A stretch of DNA of 64,000 bases from Clostridium folliculivorans (GTDB lineage Bacteria > Bacillota > Clostridia > Clostridiales > Clostridiaceae). A program made the position numbers and the translations under genes. Below the pieces are notes generated by a model. The model saw nothing but the letters and a program-made list of their open reading frames with translations. It ran no database searches and was not told the DNA's origin. Below, in pieces: positions 62,374 to 64,000 of the stretch. The stretch covers positions 124,001 to 188,000 of the forward strand of contig NZ_BQXY01000006.1 in NCBI RefSeq assembly GCF_024341905.1. Reading direction: 5' to 3'. Numbering within the stretch: the stretch's first letter is position 1; every line of letters begins with the position of its first letter.

Positions 62374-63207
62374 ATGGCACTTATTCAAGCAAATTTTATG
62401 TCAAAAACATTATTTAGAAATGTTACTATGAATGTAATATTACCAGTGGATAAGATAGCCCTTCCAGGTAGGGCTGTAAGAGAAAATAAACCATATAAAA
62501 CATTATATCTTCTTCATGGGGTCTTTGGAAATTACACTGATTGGGTATCAGGAACCAATATTCAAAGATGGGCAGAGAAAAATGATCTTGTAGTAGTAAT
62601 GCCATCTGGGGATAATTCATTTTATGTAGATAATACAGAAGCTCAAAATAACTATGGAGAGTTTATAGGAAAAGAATTGGTGGAAATTACAAGAAAGATG
62701 TTTCCTTTATCTCATAAGAGGGAAGATACTTATATAGCAGGACTTTCAATGGGTGGATATGGAGCAATTAGAAATGGTTTAAAATATAGTGATACCTTTG
62801 GATATGTGGCAGGGCTCTCTTCTGCTTTAATAACTGATAACATTAATAAAAGAACTAACGACGTAGGATTTTTCTTAGAAAGTCGTAGGTTTGCTGAAGC
62901 TTGTTTTGGAGATCTTTCTAAAGTGGCCGAAAGCGATAAAAATCCAAAATGGCTTATAAAAAAGTTAGTTGAAGAAAAGAGTGATATTCCTCAGATTTAT
63001 ATAGCTTGCGGAGATAAGGATAATTTACTACAAGAAAATATAGGTTTCAAGGAGTATACGGAAAACTTAGGTGTTAAAGTTACATTTGAAGTGGGTTCTG
63101 GAGGACATGATTGGGACTTTTGGAATAGATATATTGCTAGAGTACTAGAATGGCTGCCTTTAGAAAACAGTGATTCGGGTATCAATAGTGGGAATGTAGG
63201 GATCTAA
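62374..63207 (+). CDS. CE1-like/EstA-type carboxylesterase
   Basis: A 277-residue alpha/beta-hydrolase related to esterase D, tributyrin esterase EstA and CE1 carbohydrate esterases. TLYLLHGVFGNYTDWVSGTN has the oxyanion strand; AGLSMGGYGA the nucleophile Ser (G-x-S-x-G); ACGDKDN the Asp and SGGHDWDFW the His. No signal peptide, so it is cytosolic. Probably removes acetyl or other acyl groups from imported oligosaccharides, which fits the GH43/GH3 partners. AGGAG precedes ATG. Confidence 0.88.
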   Translation: MALIQANFMSKTLFRNVTMNVILPVDKIALPGRAVRENKPYKTLYLLHGVFGNYTDWVSGTNIQRWAEKNDLVVVMPSGDNSFYVDNTEAQNNYGEFIGKELVEITRKMFPLSHKREDTYIAGLSMGGYGAIRNGLKYSDTFGYVAGLSSALITDNINKRTNDVGFFLESRRFAEACFGDLSKVAESDKNPKWLIKKLVEEKSDIPQIYIACGDKDNLLQENIGFKEYTENLGVKVTFEVGSGGHDWDFWNRYIARVLEWLPLENSDSGINSGNVGI

Positions 63208-63689
63208 TATCGCTTTATTAATATTATTTTATTACAAGACTTAGCTGCAGTATAAGGAAATTAGTATATAGCATAAAGACTATTAGAAAAATAAAGAAGT
63301 TGCAAAATTCATAGAAGCTCATTACAAAAATAAAGCCGTGCTTAGAAGGTTAATAAAAATCCTTTTATGCATGGCTTTTATTCCGTAAGGATTAATAAAT
63401 GTCCGTTTTAAAACAGTTACTCATCTTCAGATCTTTCTGAAATATATAAATTTTACTTAAATTTAATATAGTTGTAATTTAAATAAAGTATTACTAATTA
63501 AATGTATAGTTGATATAGAACATATAGTTGTTTTTTAACAATGAAATTATGTATTGGTATTAAGTTTTTGTTATTTGTTTAGATAAAATTGTAAATTATA
63601 CTAGAACTTAGTGTTAAAATTATATATTATAGTTATGTAGTAAAAATATTACAACTAATTAAACATATGGGAAAACGGGAGGTTTTACA
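63208..63689. other. Gene-free stretch after the glycosidase operon
   Basis: Contains the terminator at 63330-63382 and about 300 nt of very AT-rich sequence before the last gene. No credible frame and no conserved site recognised. Confidence 0.4.
63330..63382 (+). terminator. Intrinsic terminator of the glycosidase operon
   Basis: AATAAAGCCGTGCTTAGAAGG pairs imperfectly with CCTTTTATGCATGGCTTTTATT. Confidence 0.75.
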
Positions 63690-64000
63690 TTGAAAAGAAT
63701 ATCTATAAAAAAATTATTCTCAGCTCTATTAGTGACAGTATTGGCATCATCATTATCTACAGTGAATGTAATGGCTAAGGAAAGTATTAAATCAAAAGAG
63801 GGTTTAGTAAACATAGGTGGTAAGAAGCTAAATGCAAAGATAATGGGCCATGGAAACGTATCTGTTGTATTTGATTCCGGCTACGGTGATGGGCTGTATA
63901 CCTACTCAGAAGACCCAACTTTTGAAACTTGGGGAACTGTCCAAGCTGAAATAGCTAAAAAGGCTAAAACAATCGCTTATGACAGAGCAGGTTTAGGATT
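63690..64000 (+). CDS. Secreted alpha/beta hydrolase, 5' part only
   Basis: TTG start at 63690 behind GGGAGG (63677-63682). A clear signal peptide (KRISIKKLFSALLVTVLASSLSTVNVMA-K) is followed by a mature N-terminus with LVNIGGKKLNAKIMGHGNVSVVFDSGYGDG, where G-x-G-x-x-x-V-V-F-x-S-G matches the oxyanion strand of alpha/beta hydrolases, and AYDRAGLG, the classical Y-D-x-R-G-x-G turn. The catalytic Ser lies outside the window. Target unknown; the family includes lipases, peptidases and esterases. Confidence 0.82.
   Translation, partial: MKRISIKKLFSALLVTVLASSLSTVNVMAKESIKSKEGLVNIGGKKLNAKIMGHGNVSVVFDSGYGDGLYTYSEDPTFETWGTVQAEIAKKAKTIAYDRAGLG

Overview
The window is about 64 kb of AT-rich DNA. Start codons (ATG, with some TTG and GTG), strong AGGAGG or GGGGG ribosome binding sites, dense intrinsic terminators and the protein families present (class III fructose bisphosphatase, glycyl radical enzyme, PRD-type sigma-54 activators, LPxTG surface protein) point to a saccharolytic, anaerobic Clostridium-like Firmicute. 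No rRNA, tRNA, CRISPR array, prophage or insertion sequence was seen. The content is chromosomal and dominated by carbohydrate uptake and breakdown.

Layout. 1-1465: end of a ThuA-like gene and a nitroreductase. 2031-7975: a LevR-type sigma-54 activator and a mannose-family PTS operon (IIA, IIB, IIC, IID). 8614-15476: single genes (SGNH hydrolase, LRR-DUF3888 surface protein, metallo-beta-lactamase-fold protein, isoprenylcysteine-methyltransferase-like membrane protein, HNH-like protein, dCMP deaminase family). 16114-20304: glycyl radical enzyme with its activase, then an RmlD-like reductase. 20549-23622: tandem membrane paralogues and an ECF sigma factor with a DUF4179 anti-sigma-like protein. 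23803-30095: AraC regulator facing a HAD, GH3, GPH-transporter and YhcH cluster. 30567-32564: fbp. 32715-36671 (minus): glucuronate operon uxaC-uxuA-uxuB-kdgA. 37334-45526: AraC plus second LevR-type activator, lactose/cellobiose PTS IIA-IIB-IIC and a GH2 enzyme. 45833-51229: metallo-hydrolase, cell-wall tandem esterase and its likely PAS-type sigma-54 activator. 51815-63207: third LevR-type activator, a second lactose/cellobiose PTS, then GH3, GH43, GH1 and a CE1-like esterase. 63690 to the end: start of a secreted alpha/beta hydrolase.

The unifying theme is sigma-54. I read six -24/-12 promoters (TTGGCAY-N5-TTGCT) in front of the PTS operons, one activator gene and the esterase. Next to most of them lie repeated short motifs that look like activator binding arrays. 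Four sigma-54 activators are encoded within 52 kb. PTS transport state would be sensed by the PRD, IIA-like and IIB-like domains of the LevR-type proteins, which would then switch on uptake and glycoside cleavage; the glucuronate operon and fbp would feed products into central metabolism.

The strongest unexplained signal is a dispersed intergenic element seen four times (325-580, 4891-5070, 30219-30430, and 36940-37158 on minus). Each copy has the same order of a terminator-like hairpin, a long-range inverted repeat whose arms differ between copies but still pair, and a CCTGCCAG/GGCAGATG block (each half is missing from one copy). This looks like a structured RNA or a small mobile element. 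Also notable are a 97-nt nested hairpin in the leader of the esterase gene and a helically phased AACACA array between PTS IIA and IIB genes.
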